Positions 38,999-49,392 of a stretch of 64,000 nt of DNA are shown in pieces. The position numbers and the translations under genes were made by a program. The notes beneath the pieces were generated by a model. It did not search any database. It was not told where the DNA came from and worked only from the letters and a program-made list of their open reading frames with translations. Source of the stretch: Kitasatospora viridis (GTDB lineage Bacteria > Actinomycetota > Actinomycetes > Streptomycetales > Streptomycetaceae); contig NZ_VIWT01000001.1 of the NCBI RefSeq assembly GCF_007829815.1, positions 1,883,501-1,947,500 of the forward strand. The letters are read 5' to 3'. The stretch's first letter is position 1. Each line of letters opens with the position of its first letter.

Positions 38999-40267
38999 CT
39001 ACCGGGCGCCTTTCACCGACTCCCCACGGGCCAGCACCCGCACCCGGGCCGCCACCGGCCCCGGTTCACCCCCGCTGAGCAGCGCACCGATCAGCTCGCC
39101 GACCTCGCCGAGCTCCGCCGGCCCGAGGCCGAGCGCGGCGGCCGCACCGGTGCCGAGCCGGATCCCGGAGGTCTCGGCGGCCGGCGCCGGGTCGAACGGC
39201 ACCGCGCACTTGCCGAGCATCAGCCCGACCGCGGCGCACCGGCGTTCGGCCTGCGCGCCGGTCAGCCCGAGCGGGCCGACGTCGGCGGTGACCAGGTGGG
39301 TGTCGGTGCCGCCGGTCAGCGGGCGGGCGCCGGCCCGCTCCAGGCTCGCGGCCAGGGCGCGCGCGCCGTCCACCGCACGCCGGACGTACGCGCCGAACTC
39401 CGGCGTGGCCGCCTGCGCGAAGGCGACCGCCTTGGCCGCCACCTCGTTCATCGCCGCCCCGCCCTGGGAGAACGGGAAGACCGCACGGTCCACCCGCTCG
39501 GCCAACTCCTCGGTGCACAGCAGCAGCCCGCCGCGCGGCCCGCGCAGCAGCTTGTGGGTGGCGGCCACCACCACGTCCGCGTAGGGCACCGGGGAGGGCG
39601 CCGCGCCGGCCGCGACCAGGCCGGTGACCTGTCCGGCGGTGGCGATCAGGCAGGCGTCCACCTCGTCGGCGATCTGCCGGAAGGCGGCCCAGTCGGGGTG
39701 CCGCGGGTAGGAGATCGAGCCGGCCACGATCGCCTTCGGCCGGTGCCGGCGGGCCAGTTCGCGCACCTGGTCGAGGTCGATCAGCCCGTCCTCCTCGCGC
39801 ACGCCGTAGCCGATCACGTCGAACCAGCGGCCGGAGAAGTTGGCCCGGGAGCCGCAGGACAGGTGGCCGCCGTGCTCCAGCGACATCGCCAGCACCGTGT
39901 CGCCCGGCCGCAGCAGCGCCGCGTAGGCCGCCAGCATCGCCGAAGTGCCGGACCGGGGTTGGACGTTGGCGTGCTCGGCGGCGAACAGTGCGCGGGCCCG
40001 GGAGATCGCCAGCAGCTCGGTGGCGTCGGCCACGGCGCAGCCGGTGTGGTGCCGGTGGCCCGGGTACCCCTCGGCGTACTTGTCCACCAGCGGGCCGGCC
40101 AGGGCCTCCCGCACCGCGGCGGTCGCGATGTTCTCGCCCGCCAGCAGCTGCAGTCCGCCGGCCCGTCGTTCGGCCTCCGCCGAGAGCAGGTCGGCCAGTT
40201 CGGGATCGGCGGTGCGCAGGGCCTCGGCGGGCACCCAGCCGGTCTGCGCGGCATCGATGACGGTCAT
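38999..40267 (-). CDS. Divergent serine hydroxymethyltransferase-like PLP protein
   Basis: Protein of 422 residues, SHMT length and layout. Retained are the PLP Lys (THKLLRGPRGG, Lys239), YAEGYPG and SGIRLGT (Arg370, substrate carboxylate). Several hallmarks have changed: VDMAH, normally holding the PLP-ring Asp and His, reads IATAGQ, giving Thr210 and Gln213; the SEN motif reads AGEN (Gly44); the Tyr pair after YAEGYPG reads HH, and GGCE reads TGCA. It may be a specialised aldolase-like enzyme or a degenerate paralogue; a canonical glyA should exist elsewhere. ATG at 40267; 36 nt after the phosphatase gene. Confidence 0.8.
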   Translation of the reverse strand: MTVIDAAQTGWVPAEALRTADPELADLLSAEAERRAGGLQLLAGENIATAAVREALAGPLVDKYAEGYPGHRHHTGCAVADATELLAISRARALFAAEHANVQPRSGTSAMLAAYAALLRPGDTVLAMSLEHGGHLSCGSRANFSGRWFDVIGYGVREEDGLIDLDQVRELARRHRPKAIVAGSISYPRHPDWAAFRQIADEVDACLIATAGQVTGLVAAGAAPSPVPYADVVVAATHKLLRGPRGGLLLCTEELAERVDRAVFPFSQGGAAMNEVAAKAVAFAQAATPEFGAYVRRAVDGARALAASLERAGARPLTGGTDTHLVTADVGPLGLTGAQAERRCAAVGLMLGKCAVPFDPAPAAETSGIRLGTGAAAALGLGPAELGEVGELIGALLSGGEPGPVAARVRVLARGESVKGAR

Positions 40268-40303
40268 GGCGGCGCTCCGGGGCTGTGGGCGGTGGAGCCC
40301 AGC

Positions 40304-41014
40304 CTAGGACCGGGTGGGGGCGCTGTCCTGGGGACGCGGGCCCGGTACGCCCGTCAGGGCGGTGAGCACCGGGTCGAGCGCGTCGAATATCTCCTCGCCG
40401 CAGTGCCGGAACATGCCGATCGGCGCGCCGTAGGGGTCGTCGACCTCGTCGCTGTCGGGGCTCACCGAGGGCCGCCAGCCGCGCAGCGCGGCGGCCGCGC
40501 GGACCAGGGCGCGGGCCCGCTCGGTCACCTCGGCGCCCTGCCCGACGGCCGGCAGGGTGGCCGGGTCTATCAGCCGCACCAGGCGGGTGAACTCCTTGAG
40601 CGTGAAGGTGCGCAGGCCGGCCGCGTGGCCCATGGAGATCACCTGGGCCCGGTGGTCCAGGGTCGCGGTGAGCACCAGGTCGGCGTCCACCACGTGCTCG
40701 TCGAGCAGTTCCCGGCCGGCGAAGTTGCCGCTGTCCACCCCGTACTCGTCCAGCACGGTGGCGGCGTGCGCCTCCATCGGGGCGCCCTCGTGGCCCCAGG
40801 TGCCGGCGCTCTCCACGCTGATCCGGCCGGCCGCCCGCACCGGGAGGCGGGTGTCCAGCGCGTGCCGGGTCAGCCGCTCGGCGATCGGCGAGCGGCAGAC
40901 GTTGCCGGTGCAGACGAAGAGGATCTTGAAGTTGTCGGCGTGGCGCGGCGGCACCGGGCGGTACAGCACCGCCGGGTGCGCCGGCGCCGGGCCGGGGTGG
41001 AGCGAGGTCCTCAA
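40304..41014 (-). CDS. Low-molecular-weight protein-tyrosine phosphatase family protein
   Basis: Protein of 236 residues. The P-loop CTGNVCRS (about residues 35-42) and the acid loop DDPYGAP are intact; an N-terminal extension of about 28 residues precedes the domain. Relatives dephosphorylate bacterial tyrosine kinases or act in arsenate reduction; placement beside wall-polymer genes suggests the former, by inference. The start is TTG at 41014, overlapping the Sua5 stop by 4 nt (TTGA), with TGGAGG 7 nt upstream. Confidence 0.88.
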   Translation of the reverse strand: MRTSLHPGPAPAHPAVLYRPVPPRHADNFKILFVCTGNVCRSPIAERLTRHALDTRLPVRAAGRISVESAGTWGHEGAPMEAHAATVLDEYGVDSGNFAGRELLDEHVVDADLVLTATLDHRAQVISMGHAAGLRTFTLKEFTRLVRLIDPATLPAVGQGAEVTERARALVRAAAALRGWRPSVSPDSDEVDDPYGAPIGMFRHCGEEIFDALDPVLTALTGVPGPRPQDSAPTRS

Positions 41015-41658
41015 CTGCCGGCCTCCAGGTCGGGGACGACCTCCCTCAGCTGCTCCAGGGTGACCGCGCCGGCGCGAAGCAGCACCGGGGTCTTGCCGGT
41101 GACGTCGACGATCGAGGAGGCCTGGCCGTGCTCGGTCTTGCCGCCGTCCAGGTAGACCGCGACCGAGTCGCCCAGCTGGTACTCGGCGTCCTCGCAGTCG
41201 GCGGGGGCCGGCTGGCCGCTCTTGTTGGCGCTGGAGACGGCGAGCGGGCCGGTGGTGTTGAGCAGCTCGATGGCGACCGGGTGCAGCGGCATCCGGACCG
41301 CGACGGTGCCCCGGGTCTCCCCCAGGTCCCAGCGCAGCGACGGCTGGTGACGGGCCACCAGGGTCAGCCCGCCCGGCCAGAACGCGTCGACGAGCTCCCA
41401 GGCCTTTTCCGAGAAGTCGGTGACCAGGCCGTGCAGCGTGGTGGGCGAGCCGACCAGCACCGGGGAGGGCATGTGCCGGCCGCGGCCCTTGGCGGCGAAC
41501 AGGCCGGCCACCGCCTCGGCGCTGAAGGCGTCCGCGGCGATCCCGTAGACCGTGTCGGTCGGGAGCACGACCAGTTCACCCCGGCGGATCGCCGAGGCGG
41601 CCTCGCGCAGCCCGGTCGCCCGGTCGCCGGCGTCGGAGCAGTCGTAGCGGCGGCTCAT
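41011..41658 (-). CDS. L-threonylcarbamoyladenylate synthase (Sua5/YrdC family)
   Basis: Protein of 215 residues making threonylcarbamoyl-AMP for the t6A37 modification of ANN-decoding tRNAs. The YrdC core is seen in VLPTDTVYGIAADA, KGRGRHMPSPVLV, FWPGGLTLV, VAVRMPLHP and AVSSANKSGQPAP. ATG at 41658 follows GAGGAGAG. 22 nt after prmC; overlaps the phosphatase gene. Confidence 0.95.
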   Translation of the reverse strand: MSRRYDCSDAGDRATGLREAASAIRRGELVVLPTDTVYGIAADAFSAEAVAGLFAAKGRGRHMPSPVLVGSPTTLHGLVTDFSEKAWELVDAFWPGGLTLVARHQPSLRWDLGETRGTVAVRMPLHPVAIELLNTTGPLAVSSANKSGQPAPADCEDAEYQLGDSVAVYLDGGKTEHGQASSIVDVTGKTPVLLRAGAVTLEQLREVVPDLEAGS

Positions 41659-41680
41659 CGGTGCACTCTCCTCGTGGCAG

Positions 41681-42547
41681 TCACAGCTGGATTTTGCGGG
41701 CAGTGGTGAAGCGCGGCCGCCCGTTGAGGTCACGGTGGTCGGCCGTGTCCGTCCAGCCGCCCTCCTCGTTGAAGATCCACGGCACCTGGCCGCCCTGGGT
41801 GTCGGCGTGCTCGATCACCACGGCGCCGCCGGGGCGCAGCAGGCGGGCGGCCACCCGCTCGATGCCGCGGATGGTGTCCAGTCCGTCCTCACCGGAGAAC
41901 AGCGACATCTGCGGATCGTGGTCGCGGGCCTCCGGCGCCACGTACTCCCACTCGGTGAGCGGGATGTACGGGGGGTTGCTGATCACCAGGTCGAACCGGC
42001 CGTCCCAGGAGCGCTCCTCGGCGAAGGCCTTGGTGGCGTCCCCGGCGTGCAGGGTGATCCGGTCCCGGTCGGGGCTGGCCTCGATGTTGCGCCGGGTGTA
42101 CTTCAGCGCCCCCTCGTCCAGCTCGAAGGCGTGCACGGTGGAACGCGGCAGCTCCTGGGCCAGCGCCAGCGCGATCGCGCCGGAGCCCGAGCACAGGTCC
42201 ACCACCAGCGGCTCGGCCACGTCCATCTCGCGGACGGCCTCTATGGCCCACTCCACCACGGTCTCGGTCTCCGGCCGGGGCACGAACACCCCGGGGCCGA
42301 CCTCCAGTTCCAGGTAGCGGAAGAACGCCCGCCCGGTGATGTGCTGGAGCGGCTCGCGGGCCTCCCGGCGGGAGACGGCCTCCCAGTACCGGGCGTCGAA
42401 GTCGGCGTCCTGCACGGTGTGCAGCTGGCTGCGCTTGACGTGGTGGATGTGCGCCGCCAGCTCCTCCGCGTCGAAGCGCGGCGACGGCACCCCGGCCGCG
42501 GCCAACCGCTGGGTGGCCTGGGCCACCTCGGCGAGCAGCAGGTTCAT
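41681..42547 (-). CDS. prmC: Release factor glutamine N5-methyltransferase
   Basis: Protein of 288 residues that methylates the GGQ glutamine of release factors. It shows the SAM-binding VVDLCSGSGAIALALA, the catalytic SNPPYIP motif and FVPRPETE. ATG at 42547; 19 nt after prfA, its substrate's gene, which is the usual pairing. Confidence 0.96.
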   Translation of the reverse strand: MNLLLAEVAQATQRLAAAGVPSPRFDAEELAAHIHHVKRSQLHTVQDADFDARYWEAVSRREAREPLQHITGRAFFRYLELEVGPGVFVPRPETETVVEWAIEAVREMDVAEPLVVDLCSGSGAIALALAQELPRSTVHAFELDEGALKYTRRNIEASPDRDRITLHAGDATKAFAEERSWDGRFDLVISNPPYIPLTEWEYVAPEARDHDPQMSLFSGEDGLDTIRGIERVAARLLRPGGAVVIEHADTQGGQVPWIFNEEGGWTDTADHRDLNGRPRFTTARKIQL

Positions 42548-42566
42548 CCGACCCGACCCCTCAGTC

Positions 42567-43643
<1,077 letters not shown>

Positions 43644-43713
43644 CTCGGTGGGCCTACTTTCCCGGGAGGACTGACTGGAGGGGGGTGCCGGGCGGCGGGG
43701 ACAGACGCGAACG

Positions 43714-43762
43714 GCGCCGGTCCCGGTGCCCCCGTGCGTGCGGGGGCACCGTGGACCGGCGC
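43714..43762 (-). terminator. Terminator after rpmE
   Basis: GCGCCGGTCC and GTGCCCCCG pair with CGGGGGCAC and GGACCGGCGC (43714-43762), a long stem with a small internal bulge, 10 nt after the rpmE stop. Confidence 0.8.
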
Positions 43763-43772
43763 CGCGGGAGCG

Positions 43773-43994
43773 CTAGGCCTTCGCGCTGTGCTGCTTGCCG
43801 AAGCGGGCCTCGAAGCGGGCCACGCGGCCACCGGTGTCGAGGATCTTCTGCTTGCCGGTGTAGAAGGGGTGGCACTGCGAGCAGACCTCGGCGCGGATGA
43901 CGCCGGACGGCTCGGTCGAGCGGGTGGTGAACTCGTTGCCACAGGTGCAGGTCACCGAGGTGACCACGTACGTGGGGTGGACGTCGCGCTTCAA
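43773..43994 (-). CDS. rpmE: 50S ribosomal protein L31, zinc-binding form
   Basis: Protein of 73 residues. CTCGNEF and [13 protein letters not shown] supply the four-Cys zinc site of the C+ type, as opposed to the Cys-free, zinc-independent paralogue. The start is TTG at 43994, set by AGGAG with a 6-nt spacer. Confidence 0.96.
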   Translation of the reverse strand: MKRDVHPTYVVTSVTCTCGNEFTTRSTEPSGVIRAEVCSQCHPFYTGKQKILDTGGRVARFEARFGKQHSAKA

Positions 43995-44128
43995 GGGATC
44001 TCCTAGGTTTCGGGAGGGCACCGGGTCGGCGGCGGGAAGCCGCACGTGAACCGGGACCGACGGACCAGTCTGCCAGCTCTGGCCGCTTCTTCCCAAACCG
44101 GACCGGCGAGCCGGATATTCCGGACCGG

Positions 44129-45265
44129 TCAGCGGCGCGCGGTGGTGCTCGGCGCGGGGCTCGCCGGGGTCGTCGGGGCGGCCGGGTTGACCGGCTGGCC
44201 GGCGGTGACCGCGGCCGGGGCCGGCTGGTCGGCCCGCAGCGCGTCCCAGAGCTGGCCGGCCTCCGGCGCCTTGGCCACCACCCGGTTGGGGTCGGTCGGC
44301 GCGGGCGCCACCGGCAGGGTCACCATGGTCAGTTGGTCCGGGCCGATCCCCTTGAGCTCCTCGGCCAGCCCGGTCAGCGCGGAGACCGAGGCCAGCGCCG
44401 AGTCGGTGGTGATCGAGCTGGTCAGGGTGGAGGCGACCGAGTAGAGCTTGGCCGGGTTGGTGAACAGCCCGACCGAGGAGACCTGCTTGGTGATCGACTT
44501 CACCATCTGCTTCTGCAGCTCGATCCGGCCCAGGTCGCTGCCGTCCCCGACGCCGTGCCGGGTGCGCACGAAGGCCAGCGCCTGGTCGCCGTTCAGGTGG
44601 CTGGTGCCGGCCGGCAGGTCGAGGCCGCTGTCCTTGTCGTGGATGTTCACCGACGTGGTCACGGTGGCGCCGCCGATCGCGTTGATGAAGCCCGCGAAGC
44701 CGGCGAAGTCGATCTCCACGTAGTGGTTCATCCGCAGGCCGGTGAGCTGCTCGGTGGTCTTCACGGCGCAGGCCGCGCCGCCGACCTCGAAGGCGGAGTT
44801 GAACATCGCGCTCTTCACCGCGGGCACCGCCTTGCCGCTCGGACCGGTGCAGGCCGGGCGGGCCACCAGGGTGTCGCGCGGGATCGAGACCACGGTGGCG
44901 CTGCGGTGGTCCTGCGCCACGTGCACCACCATCGCGGTGTCCGAGCGGGCGGTGTCGCCGGTGTCGCCGCCGGCCAGGCTGCCGTTGGCGCCGGAGCGCG
45001 AGTCGGAGCCGAGCACCAGCACGTTGAACGAGCCGTCGGTGGGCGCCGAGGGCCGGGCGGTGCCCAGTTGGGCGTCGATGTCGACGCTCTTGATGTTGGC
45101 GTTCAGCCGCCAGTACAGGTAGCCGGCCGTGCCGGCGCCGGCCAGCACCAGGCCGGCCACGGTGAACGCGCCGGCCCGCAGTGCCTTCTGCCGCCGGGTG
45201 CGCACCCGGCGGTGGCGCGGCCCGCCCGCTCCGGGGGCCTCGTTCTGCTGCTGCGCGTCGGACAT
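44129..45265 (-). CDS. LCP (LytR-CpsA-Psr) family cell-wall ligase
   Basis: Protein of 378 residues: basic N-terminus, one membrane anchor (about 31-51, [20 protein letters not shown]), then the extracellular LCP domain with [25 protein letters not shown] and AFVRTRHG...GSDLGRI. LCP enzymes attach undecaprenyl-linked glycopolymers to peptidoglycan, matching the WecA-like enzyme in this cluster. The C-terminus is Pro/Ala/Thr-rich. The start lacks a Shine-Dalgarno but has a -10 six nt upstream. Confidence 0.92.
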   Translation of the reverse strand: MSDAQQQNEAPGAGGPRHRRVRTRRQKALRAGAFTVAGLVLAGAGTAGYLYWRLNANIKSVDIDAQLGTARPSAPTDGSFNVLVLGSDSRSGANGSLAGGDTGDTARSDTAMVVHVAQDHRSATVVSIPRDTLVARPACTGPSGKAVPAVKSAMFNSAFEVGGAACAVKTTEQLTGLRMNHYVEIDFAGFAGFINAIGGATVTTSVNIHDKDSGLDLPAGTSHLNGDQALAFVRTRHGVGDGSDLGRIELQKQMVKSITKQVSSVGLFTNPAKLYSVASTLTSSITTDSALASVSALTGLAEELKGIGPDQLTMVTLPVAPAPTDPNRVVAKAPEAGQLWDALRADQPAPAAVTAGQPVNPAAPTTPASPAPSTTARR

Positions 45266-45277
45266 ATTTTGAGGATA
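45266..45277 (-). promoter_or_regulatory. -10 element for a probable leaderless LCP transcript
   Basis: TATCCT (45277-45272, minus) is followed by 6 nt and the ATG at 45265. No ribosome-binding site precedes the ATG. Confidence 0.5.
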
Positions 45278-45326
45278 TGCGAGCGTATGTCCGCTTCGCG
45301 TAACGGCCCTGCGGGCCCCCGGAACG

Positions 45327-45375
45327 CCGCAGGGCCGCGGGCTCCCTGGAGTCCAGGGAGCCCGCGGCCCTGCGG
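45327..45375 (-). terminator. 49-bp near-perfect palindrome terminating rho
   Basis: Arms 45327-45350 and 45352-45375 are exact 24-bp reverse complements around a single G. It starts 14 nt after the rho stop. Confidence 0.9.
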
Positions 45376-45389
45376 TGGGCGACGCCGCG

Positions 45390-47507
45390 TCAGTCGTTGG
45401 ACCCCGGAGTGGTCTTGGCGATCTGCATCAGGAACTCGGCGTTCGACTTGGTCTGCTTCATCTTGTCCAGCAGCAGCTCGATCGCCTGCTGCGAGTCGAG
45501 CGCGTGCAGCACCCGGCGCAGCTTCCAGGTGATCGCCAGCTCCTCGCTGCCGAGCAGGATCTCCTCCTTGCGGGTGCTGGAGGCGTCCACGTCGACGGCC
45601 GGGAAGATGCGCTTGTCCGCCAGCTTGCGGTCCAGGCGCAGCTCCATGTTGCCGGTGCCCTTGAACTCCTCGAAGACCACCTCGTCGGCCCGCGAGCCGG
45701 TCTCCACCAGCGCGGTGGCCAGGATGGTCAGCGAGCCGCCGTTCTCGATGTTGCGCGCGGCGCCGAAGAACTTCTTCGGCGGGTAGAGCGCGGTCGAGTC
45801 GACACCACCGGACAGGATGCGGCCGGAGGCCGGCGCGGCCAGGTTGTAGGCGCGGCCCAGGCGGGTGATCGAGTCCAGCAGGATCACCACGTCGTGGCCC
45901 AGCTCCACCAGGCGCTTGGCCCGCTCGATCGCCAGCTCGGCGACCACGGTGTGGTCCTCGGCCGGGCGGTCGAAGGTCGAGGAGATGACCTCGCCCTTGA
46001 CCGACCGCTGCATGTCGGTGACCTCTTCCGGACGCTCGTCGACCAGGACGACCATCAGGTGGCACTCGGGGTTGTTGCGGGTGATCGCGTTGGCGATCGC
46101 CTGCATGATCATCGTCTTGCCGGTCTTCGGCGGGGCGACGATCAGACCGCGCTGGCCCTTGCCGATCGGCGACACCAGGTCGATGATCCGGGTGGTCAGC
46201 ACGCCCGGGTCGGTCTCCAGGCGCAGCCGCTCCTGCGGGTACAGCGGGGTGAGCTTGCCGAACTCCGGGCGGCCGCGGCCGCTCTCCGGGTCCATGCCGT
46301 TCACCGAGTCCAGCCGCACCATGGCGTTGAACTTCTCGCGGCGCTCGCCGTCGCGCGGCTGGCGCACCGCGCCGGTGATCGCGTCACCCTTGCGCAGCCC
46401 GTTCTTGCGGACCTGGGCGAGCGAGACGTAGACGTCGTTCTGGCCCGGCAGGTAGCCGGAGGTCCGGACGAACGCGTAATTGTCCAGGATGTCGAGGATG
46501 CCCGCGACCGGGATCAGCACGTCGTCGTCGCCGACCTGCGGCTCGGCCACGCTGCCCTCGAAACCGTCGCGGCGGCCCCGGCGGTTGCGGTCGCGGTAGC
46601 GGCCGCGGCGGCCGCGCCGGCCGTCGCCGAACTCGTCGTCGTCGTAACCGCCCTGCTGCGCGGCGGCGGCAGCGGGCTGGGCGGCCGGCTGCTGGGCCGG
46701 CTGCTGCTGGGTGCTGCCCTGCTCGCCGCGGCGGTCGGAGCGCTCACGGCGGCTGCGGCGCTCGCGGCGGGACTCGCGGCCGTCGCCGTCCGCACCGTCG
46801 GCGGTCTCGGTGCGCTGCTCGGCGCGGTCCGTGCGCTCGGTGCGCTCGGTGCGGTCGGCACGGTCCGTGCGGTCGGCACGGTCCGTGCGGTCGCGACGGT
46901 CGCGACGCTCCCGACGGCCGTCGCGCTGGTCCTCGCGCGGCTCGGCGGTGCGGGCCTGGCCCTCCGCCTTCGGCTCGGCCTTGGCCTCGGCGGGCGCCTC
47001 GGCGGTCTCCACCGCGGTGGCGGCGGGGGCCTCGACGGCGGTCGGGGCGCCGGCGGCGGAGGTGGCGCGGCGGCGGCTGCGCTCGGCCCGGGCGGGGGCG
47101 GCGGCCTCGGGGGCGGCCTGACCCGGGATCTCGATCTGGGTCTGGGCGGGGGCCTCGGCCGGCTCGGCCGCGGCAGCGGCGGCCCGCGTGCGGCGCGGCG
47201 CCTTCTCGGCCGCCGGGGCGGTCTCCTTGGCGGCGGCCCGGGCGGGCGACGTCGCGGCCGGAGCGGAGGCGAGCAGCGGGTCGCCGCCGCTCTTCTCCTT
47301 GATCGCCTCGATCAGCTGGCTCTTGCGCATCCGCCCGGTGCCGCTGATGCCGAGCGTCGAGGCGAGCTTCTGCAGCTCGGCCAGGACCAGACCGTCAAGG
47401 CCTGCGGCAGCGGTACGGCGGCGCTTGGCCGGCGCCGCGGGGGCGGCGGGCGCGTCCGTCGCGTCGGCGTCCTGGCGCGCGCCCATCAGATCGGTGGTGT
47501 CGCTCAC
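45390..47507 (-). CDS. rho: Transcription termination factor Rho, with long N-terminal insertion
   Basis: Protein of 705 residues (E. coli Rho has 419). An N-terminal helical bundle ([20 protein letters not shown], about 43-62) is followed by roughly 250 residues of Ala/Glu and then Arg/Asp-rich sequence with RTDRAD repeats (about 205-230) and a Gln/Arg/Gly-rich stretch. The conserved core starts near 325: OB fold, Walker A APPKTGKT (458-465), Walker [16 protein letters not shown]. Actinobacterial Rho proteins carry such insertions, which increase RNA binding. GTG at 47507 with GGAAGG 9 nt upstream. It has a long leader and a very strong terminator. Confidence 0.95.
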   Translation of the reverse strand: MSDTTDLMGARQDADATDAPAAPAAPAKRRRTAAAGLDGLVLAELQKLASTLGISGTGRMRKSQLIEAIKEKSGGDPLLASAPAATSPARAAAKETAPAAEKAPRRTRAAAAAAEPAEAPAQTQIEIPGQAAPEAAAPARAERSRRRATSAAGAPTAVEAPAATAVETAEAPAEAKAEPKAEGQARTAEPREDQRDGRRERRDRRDRTDRADRTDRADRTERTERTDRAEQRTETADGADGDGRESRRERRSRRERSDRRGEQGSTQQQPAQQPAAQPAAAAAQQGGYDDDEFGDGRRGRRGRYRDRNRRGRRDGFEGSVAEPQVGDDDVLIPVAGILDILDNYAFVRTSGYLPGQNDVYVSLAQVRKNGLRKGDAITGAVRQPRDGERREKFNAMVRLDSVNGMDPESGRGRPEFGKLTPLYPQERLRLETDPGVLTTRIIDLVSPIGKGQRGLIVAPPKTGKTMIMQAIANAITRNNPECHLMVVLVDERPEEVTDMQRSVKGEVISSTFDRPAEDHTVVAELAIERAKRLVELGHDVVILLDSITRLGRAYNLAAPASGRILSGGVDSTALYPPKKFFGAARNIENGGSLTILATALVETGSRADEVVFEEFKGTGNMELRLDRKLADKRIFPAVDVDASSTRKEEILLGSEELAITWKLRRVLHALDSQQAIELLLDKMKQTKSNAEFLMQIAKTTPGSND
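46861..46896 (-). repeat. 18-bp tandem repeat encoding RTDRAD in rho
   Basis: Two tandem 18-bp units (46861-46878 and 46879-46896, differing at three positions) flanked by degenerate copies encode the [12 protein letters not shown] repeats of the Rho insertion. Confidence 0.75.
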
Positions 47508-48141
47508 TAAGGGTCCTTCCCTGGAGCGGACGTCGGCCTGTCTGGCTCGGCGACCGGTTGTGCTGTCTGACCTGCGCTCTGCGGTGCGCAGGTCCGATGC
47601 GGTGGTCCGCCACCGCTGCGGTGCTAAGTGGCGGAAGAGGTGCGAACTGCGGTGCACGGGGCACCGTGGTGCGAAAAGGGCACGGCAGGCGATCTCATGC
47701 CGACCGCGCTGCTTGCGAAACCCGGGCCCCCGTCGCGGGCCGCTCCCCCGCGCTCCCGCCCGGCCGGTACTGAACCGGTTGCGGCGGGTGTGGGTCAGGA
47801 TGCGGCACGGCTTCGGGATGCGGCTCAAGTCGCGCAGGCAGGCTGCGTACGCGCTGGGGCGGGCTCCCGGAGAATCGTGGTCCCCGACAACGCCTCGGGC
47901 CCGTGGAGTCGGGTCCTGGGGAGGGGGACGCGGTGCACCGGGCCCCGCGGGGCGCCTGATGCAGCATTGAGGTTAACACTACCGACCCCCTCACACATTC
48001 CCCAGCCTCGTGCTTGCCAATCGTGTCCGTCCCTTCCGCCCGGCGGGCGGTCGTCGGCACGGTTGCCCGGCCGGGCGTTGTGCGCACGGCCGTGCGGAAG
48101 TCGACCGCGCGGGCTGCGCGGTCGGATCCGGTCGGGAACGG
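47508..48141 (-). promoter_or_regulatory. 634-bp region upstream of rho with probable promoter and leader
   Basis: No gene is supported. TAGTGT (47981-47976, minus) fits a -10 and would give a leader of about 460 nt before rho. An 8-bp dyad, TCCGCCAC with GTGGCGGA (47606-47613 and 47628-47635), lies in the leader. Long rho leaders in other bacteria serve autogenous attenuation; this is inferred here. Confidence 0.4.
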
Positions 48142-49059
48142 TCAACCGTCCAACGGGCGGACGCCCGCTCCGTCACGGTCGAGCCGCAGCCGGTGGGCGG
48201 CGAACCGCTCGCCCGCGAACTGCGACAGCTTGTCGGCGCCCACCTCGTCGGTCAGCGCGAGCACGGTGGGACCGGCGCCGGAGATCACCGCGGGGATGCC
48301 CTCGGAGCGCAGCGCGGCCACCAGGGCGGCGCTGTCGGGCATCGCGGAGGCCCGGTAGTCCTGGTGCAGCCGGTCCTCGGTGGCGGCCAGCAGCAGCTCG
48401 GGGCGCCGGGACAGCGCCTCCACGAGCAGTGCGGAGCGGCCCGCGTTGGCCGCGGCGTCGGCCAGCGGCACGGTCTTCGGCAGCAGGCCGCGGGCGGTCT
48501 CGGTGAGCACCTCGGTGGCCGGCACGAAGACCACCGGAACCACCTCGGCGGCCGGCTCCAGCCGGATCGCCTTGGCCGACTCCTCGTCGGTCCAGGCGAC
48601 GGTGAACCCGCCCAGCAGGCAGGCGGCGACGTTGTCCGGGTGGCCCTCCAACTCGGCGGCGAGGGCCAGCAGTGCGGTGTCGTCGAGGGCGGCCGCGCCG
48701 CCGATGGTGACCGCCCGGGCGGCCACGATGCCGGCGCAGATCGCGGCCGAGGAGGAACCCATGCCGCGCCCGTGCGGTATCCGGTTGGCGCAGACCACTT
48801 CGAGGCCGCGCGGCTGTCCGCCGAGCCGGTCGAAGGCGGCCCGCATGGCGCGGACCACCAGGTGGCGCTCGTCCCGGGCCAGCGTGTCGGCGCCCTCGCC
48901 GGCGATGTCCACCGAGAGTCCGGAGTCGGCGACCCGGACCACGATGTCGTCGTAGAGCCCGAGCGCGAGTCCGAAGGAGTCGAACCCGGGGCCCAGGTTG
49001 GCGCTGGTCGCGGGGACCCGCACCCGGACGGCGGCGGCACGGAACGCGGGACCGGCCAT
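48142..49059 (-). CDS. thrB: Homoserine kinase
   Basis: Protein of 305 residues of the GHMP kinase family, phosphorylating homoserine to O-phosphohomoserine for ThrC. ATSANLGPGFDSFG, the phosphate loop PHGRGMGSSSAAI and SGAGPTVLAL are conserved. ATG at 49059 follows AGGAG. It is 333 bp from thrC, with dyads and a terminator-like hairpin between, so it may be transcribed separately. Confidence 0.95.
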   Translation of the reverse strand: MAGPAFRAAAVRVRVPATSANLGPGFDSFGLALGLYDDIVVRVADSGLSVDIAGEGADTLARDERHLVVRAMRAAFDRLGGQPRGLEVVCANRIPHGRGMGSSSAAICAGIVAARAVTIGGAAALDDTALLALAAELEGHPDNVAACLLGGFTVAWTDEESAKAIRLEPAAEVVPVVFVPATEVLTETARGLLPKTVPLADAAANAGRSALLVEALSRRPELLLAATEDRLHQDYRASAMPDSAALVAALRSEGIPAVISGAGPTVLALTDEVGADKLSQFAGERFAAHRLRLDRDGAGVRPLDG

Positions 49060-49392
49060 GCGGTGGCTCTCCTGGGGAACTGAGGGCGGCCCGTCGTCGG
49101 GGGCCGGCGGTACTGGTGATCGGTGATGGGGGCGATGGGATGGGGTGGGTGTCAGGACACCGAGCTCTTGGCATGTGCCACATCGCCAAGGCTCAGCGTA
49201 TCGAAGAGAGGTTCCACAGCGGTACACCCCGCTCCTCTTCGATCCACCGTGTTGCAGGTTATGGCCGGAATTCGCGCGGAATTGGCATCGACAGGAACAA
49301 CGAAAGCGACACCGAGGCGTTACCCCCGATCCCGGAGATCACACCTCGGTGTCGGCCCGACACGTCGTCACGTCTTACCGGTCCAACAGAGT
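49060..49392 (-). promoter_or_regulatory. thrC-thrB intergenic region with three dyads
   Basis: Seen: CTTGGCATGTG/CACAT-C-GCCAAG dyad at 49167-49190; ATCGAAGAG (49200-49208) with CTCTTCGAT (49235-49243), enclosing AGCGG/CCGCT; and GACACCGAGG (49308-49317) with CCTCGGTGTC (49344-49353). The last may end the thrC transcript; the first two may be operator or leader structures of thrB. Confidence 0.45.
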
